DNA from: JBLIOB01 sp047639575
Lineage (GTDB): Bacteria; Bacteroidota; Bacteroidia; Flavobacteriales_D; Parvicellaceae
DNA length: 8,214 nt
NCBI GenBank assembly: GCA_047639575.1
Contig: JBLIOB010000187.1
Coordinates: forward strand, 1-8,214
Direction: 5' to 3'
Below, one piece after another: positions 6,025-8,214 of this stretch. The position numbers and the translations under genes are program-made. Each line of letters starts with the position of its first letter. The stretch's first letter is position 1. The notes beneath the pieces were generated by a model. That model made no database searches. It had not been told where the DNA came from and saw nothing but the letters and a program-made list of their open reading frames with translations.

Positions 6025-7191
6025 ATGAGCAAGGTCGCAATTATCATATTATTTATTTTTAACAGCTTCGTAGGCCTGACTATGTCTGTTGAGTACTCAG
6101 ACTCTATCGTTAAGGACGGACCGGGAGATGGTAAAAAAGACACCGTAAAGGCAATTGTATCTTACGGTAGAGACCACCTTTTTACAAGTGCCCAAGACTT
6201 ATCAAATGCGAAACTTACAAGCATGATTGATGAGTTGCTAGACCAAGACACGTTAGATCAGCATTTGCTTCATCAAATTCAACTTTATAAAAGTGTCCTA
6301 TATAAACCAGAAAGTGAAATCTATTTCATTATCGATTCCTTATTTGATTTAGACACTGTTCCATTTGCATTAATAAATGAACTTAACCTGTATATAACAC
6401 ATATGCCAGATGAACGTTTAGTGCGAGGAAAGCAAGTATTCGATCCAAACGACACTTCTTATTTTCCAGCTAACGCATATTATAAATCATGGAATGAGCG
6501 ATACCCTTTCAATTACCCGAGTAGTCTTTCGGCAGAAGATTCAACGGTAGTTTTAGTATTGAGAAACAAAGAAAAGGAATGGGATTATAAACATCCGTTA
6601 GGTCCAAAATCTTTGAGACGATATTTTGGTGTTGTAACTTCTGGGTTTGGTTGGAGAGATGGTAAATCCCATAATGGGGTGGATTTAGAACTTCATTTAT
6701 GGGATACCGTTTACAATTGCTTTCCCGGGATTGTTCGAATGGCAAGAAACTTCTCTGGATTTGGAAACGTTGTGGTGGTCCGACATTATAACGGACTAGA
6801 AACATTATACGCACATCTTTCTAGGTTTAAGGTTAAAGCAGGCCAGGAGATAAAAGCTGGCGAACCAATAGGGCTAGGTGGAAGTACTGGAAATTCTTCG
6901 GGAACTCATTTACATCTTGAAATGAGATTCAAAGGAGTGCCATTGAATCCAAGTCATATTATATCCTTTAAGAATCAAGATATATATGCGGATACTTTAG
7001 TTCTGAAAAAAACCAGACATAGTTATGCTGCATATCCGATAGGTTCACAAGTTCACACAGTTCAGCGCGGGGATTATATACACCGAGTTGCTAAAAGATA
7101 TGGCATAACAACAGACAGAATCTGTGCGTTAAATGGTATTACTCGTAAAACCAGGTTGGTAGTAGGTCAGAAAATTAGAATTAGTGACTAA
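6025..7191 (+). CDS. M23 family (LytM-type) peptidase with C-terminal LysM domain
   Basis: This is a predicted cell-wall endopeptidase of 388 residues that cleaves peptide cross-links in peptidoglycan in the periplasm. It starts with an export signal of about 20 residues (VAIIILFIFNSFVGLTM). An uncharacterised region of about 165 residues follows. The M23 domain spans roughly 195-312. Its zinc ligands are H216 and D220 in the motif SHNGVD and H297 of HLHLE, and H264 of YAHLS and H295 are the catalytic histidines, so all lytic residues are present and an active enzyme is expected. A LysM domain at 343-387 (HTVQRGDYIHRVAKRYGIT and on to GQKIRI) should bind glycan strands. Having LysM after the peptidase is a less common order than LysM before M23. 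The gene lies 36 bp after the membrane-protein gene and may share its operon. Bases AGGG directly precede the ATG, too close for a normal Shine-Dalgarno sequence. Confidence 0.92.
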   Translation: MSKVAIIILFIFNSFVGLTMSVEYSDSIVKDGPGDGKKDTVKAIVSYGRDHLFTSAQDLSNAKLTSMIDELLDQDTLDQHLLHQIQLYKSVLYKPESEIYFIIDSLFDLDTVPFALINELNLYITHMPDERLVRGKQVFDPNDTSYFPANAYYKSWNERYPFNYPSSLSAEDSTVVLVLRNKEKEWDYKHPLGPKSLRRYFGVVTSGFGWRDGKSHNGVDLELHLWDTVYNCFPGIVRMARNFSGFGNVVVVRHYNGLETLYAHLSRFKVKAGQEIKAGEPIGLGGSTGNSSGTHLHLEMRFKGVPLNPSHIISFKNQDIYADTLVLKKTRHSYAAYPIGSQVHTVQRGDYIHRVAKRYGITTDRICALNGITRKTRLVVGQKIRISD

Positions 7192-7309
7192 GTCAAACAA
7201 GTTTTTTTTGCGTCCCCTACACCACTGATTCTTTAATAATTCAACCGTTTACTAATCAAGTAGGCTATTATTGAAATAAATCCGCAATCTTTGGGTTATC
7301 AAATCATTG
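7192..7309. other. 118-bp intergenic region before the beta-barrel gene
   Basis: It begins with an eight-T run (7202-7209) without a strong hairpin and contains TATTATTG (7266-7273), a one-mismatch match to TAnnTTTG, 36 nt before the ATG at 7310. No -33 TTG box is evident. The gap is long enough to carry an independent promoter for the barrel gene, but the sequence does not prove it. Confidence 0.3.
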
Positions 7310-8074
7310 ATGAAAAAACTACTGCTCATATTATTCTTGGCTCCTGCCTTTGTTTTAGCACAAAAAAACGTGACCACTTTTGGAATTCAATTCAAGCCGA
7401 TTATTCCGATTCAAACTTTTGTTGACGGACCTTTTGAATTCACAAATGCCCTATCCACTCCCACAGGATTAGATTCAATCTATAGCGGGTCGATGAGTTC
7501 AAAAGCAGGATATAGTTTTGGAATGGTCATAAGAACTGGTCTTACAAAAATGATCACTATTGAAACAGGAATCAATTATGTAAGAAGAAATTATAGGCTA
7601 GACATGTCTAAACAAATTGGAACAACAATAGAGTCGGAGCAAACTGAATTTGGATTCGTTAGTTACAGTATTCCTGTTCAAGCGCTTATTTTCATCAAAT
7701 TGTCAGAAAATATCTTCATGAATGCTAGTACTGGGGTTTCTGCAGATGGTTATGCTTCAGGCACTTTATCTTATGGTGCTAATTTTAATCTAGAGCAACT
7801 TTCATGGCCTCATTCCAGAATTGGAGCTTCCTACCTTGCTAATTTGGGTTTTGAGCTAAGAACCAAGGAAAGTGGTTATTTTTATCTTGGGGCATCTTAT
7901 AAATCACCATTTGGGTTAATGGCAGTTACCAGGGCAAAATGGCGAAACGCGGCAATTGACCATAGCCATTATTATTATTTGGGAGGTCAATATCTAACTC
8001 TAGACCTACGTTATTTCTTCCATGAAGACCCAGCGACTAAAAAGAAGAAAAAGAAGAAGAAAAAGGACGAGTAA
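7310..8074 (+). CDS. Outer-membrane beta-barrel protein (PorT/OMP_b-brl type) with polylysine tail
   Basis: I place the start at the ATG at 7310, which gives a compact signal peptide MKKLLLILFLAPAFVLA with cleavage before Q18; a TTG three bases earlier is less likely. The mature part consists of alternating polar and hydrophobic strands rich in Y, F and G: TTFGIQFKPI, AGYSFGMVIRTGL, ITIETGINYV, FVSYSIPVQALIFI, YFYLGASYKS and LTLDLRYFF. This is typical of the small eight-to-ten-strand barrels of Bacteroidota, such as the PorT-like family. The last strand, ending in YFF, looks like the usual C-terminal barrel signal. It is followed by an unusual tail, HEDPAT, nine lysines encoded by AAA/AAG, then DE. 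The tail would face the periplasm and could contact peptidoglycan or lipids; this is inference. No ligand is known. Its stop codon directly abuts the stop of the convergent gene. Confidence 0.85.
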   Translation: MKKLLLILFLAPAFVLAQKNVTTFGIQFKPIIPIQTFVDGPFEFTNALSTPTGLDSIYSGSMSSKAGYSFGMVIRTGLTKMITIETGINYVRRNYRLDMSKQIGTTIESEQTEFGFVSYSIPVQALIFIKLSENIFMNASTGVSADGYASGTLSYGANFNLEQLSWPHSRIGASYLANLGFELRTKESGYFYLGASYKSPFGLMAVTRAKWRNAAIDHSHYYYLGGQYLTLDLRYFFHEDPATKKKKKKKKKDE

Positions 8075-8085
8075 TTACTCTTCCT
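8040..8085 (-). terminator. Possible terminator of the leftward gene, with U-tract supplied by the antisense of the polylysine codons
   Basis: GAGTAATTACTC (8069-8080) is a perfect 12-bp palindrome over the two abutting stop codons. After one C/T mismatch the pairing resumes as AGGA/TCCT (8064-8067 with 8082-8085). On the minus strand this imperfect stem is followed by a T-rich tract, the complement of the AAA/AAG lysine codons. The T run is broken by C residues, so strength is uncertain. On the plus strand no T-run follows. Confidence 0.35.
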
Positions 8086-8214
8086 CCTCTGAAGTTCGAG
8101 GAATGTAAACCACATCTTGATCTATGTTTCCTTTACAAATAAGCGTTAATAGGATAATATCAATTACCGTGTGAGCTATTGCCGGGGCAATTACCCCCAT
8201 CGTTTCGAACATTA
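8075..8214 (-). CDS. C-terminus of a membrane protein, probably CPBP-family intramembrane protease (5' end outside the window)
   Basis: A minus-strand frame is open from the right edge to a TAA stop at 8075-8077. It gives 45 codons after an internal ATG at 8212, and the codon before that is cut by the window edge. The visible peptide has a hydrophobic helix, GVIAPAIAHTVIDIILLTLI, then CKGNIDQDVVYIP and an acidic end, RTSEEEE. The pattern of small and hydrophobic residues around A-H-x-x-x-D resembles the last conserved motif of CPBP (Abi) proteases, where a histidine in the final core helix contributes to the active site. The family call rests on one short segment and is tentative; a generic multi-pass membrane protein is the alternative. 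A 45-residue complete protein starting at 8212 cannot be excluded but is less likely. Its stop is directly adjacent to that of the beta-barrel gene. Confidence 0.55.
   Translation of the reverse strand, partial: MFETMGVIAPAIAHTVIDIILLTLICKGNIDQDVVYIPRTSEEEE

Noticed and set aside
5320..6143. Open frames on the minus strand opposite the nitroreductase, membrane-protein and peptidase genes
   Set aside because: They lie antisense to genes with clear protein families or coding character, and their translations show no domain or signal.
7185..7209. Intrinsic terminator after the M23 peptidase
   Set aside because: There is an eight-T run, but the only nearby stem is four base pairs (TGAC/GTCA) with a TAA loop, six bases before the T-run; too weak to call.
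7307..7309. TTG start for the beta-barrel gene
   Set aside because: The ATG immediately after it gives a normal lysine-leucine signal peptide, and TTG is a rarer initiator.
1..8214. CRISPR arrays, tRNA or rRNA genes, insertion sequences, phage or toxin-antitoxin modules
   Set aside because: No direct-repeat array, cloverleaf-like segment, transposase or integrase motif, or toxin-antitoxin pair was seen on either strand.

Overview
The window is AT-rich DNA from a member of the Bacteroidota, most likely a Flavobacteriales-type marine or environmental bacterium. The evidence is a type IX secretion (T9SS) C-terminal sorting domain, few Shine-Dalgarno sequences, Bacteroidota-style TAnnTTTG promoter elements, an OmpA/PorT-like outer-membrane barrel, and several small families typical of the phylum. 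This placement is an inference from gene content. Nothing seen here (no insertion sequence, integrase, CRISPR array, tRNA or rRNA) marks it as a mobile or phage region.

Layout from left to right. Positions 1-1305 (+) hold the 3' part of a secreted BNR/Asp-box repeat protein with a T9SS type A sorting domain. It converges on, and overlaps by 4 bp, a 565-residue neutral-ceramidase-family hydrolase at 1302-2999 (-), which keeps the zinc and serine active-site motifs but has neither a signal peptide nor the usual C-terminal domain. A 109-bp divergent gap separates the ceramidase from a SiaC-type (DUF1987) regulatory phosphoprotein at 3109-3495 (+). A clear intrinsic terminator follows, then a small unrecognised ORF at 3565-3822 (+). 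On the minus strand, 4955 to 3833 is a translationally coupled pair: a membrane-anchored SRPBCC protein and a lipoprotein with a GyrI-like effector-binding domain.

A 96-bp divergent control region (4956-5051) carries two mirrored TAnnTTTG elements inside an inverted repeat. To its right is a likely plus-strand operon: a YdjA-like nitroreductase (5052-5639), an overlapping 118-residue single-pass membrane protein (5632-5988), and an M23 peptidase with a C-terminal LysM domain (6025-7191). After a 118-bp gap comes an outer-membrane beta-barrel protein (7310-8074) ending in a nine-lysine tail. Its stop codon directly abuts the stop of a partial minus-strand gene (8075-8214), probably the C-terminus of a CPBP-type membrane protease.

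Most of the window is envelope and cell-surface housekeeping. I do not see a clear undescribed multi-gene system. The points most worth a second look are the apparently cytoplasmic, single-domain ceramidase in a phylum whose members can make sphingolipids, the orphan SiaC protein with an intact phospho-threonine site, the split SRPBCC/GyrI pair with its symmetric divergent promoter region, and the polylysine tail whose antisense appears to serve as a U-tract for the converging gene.
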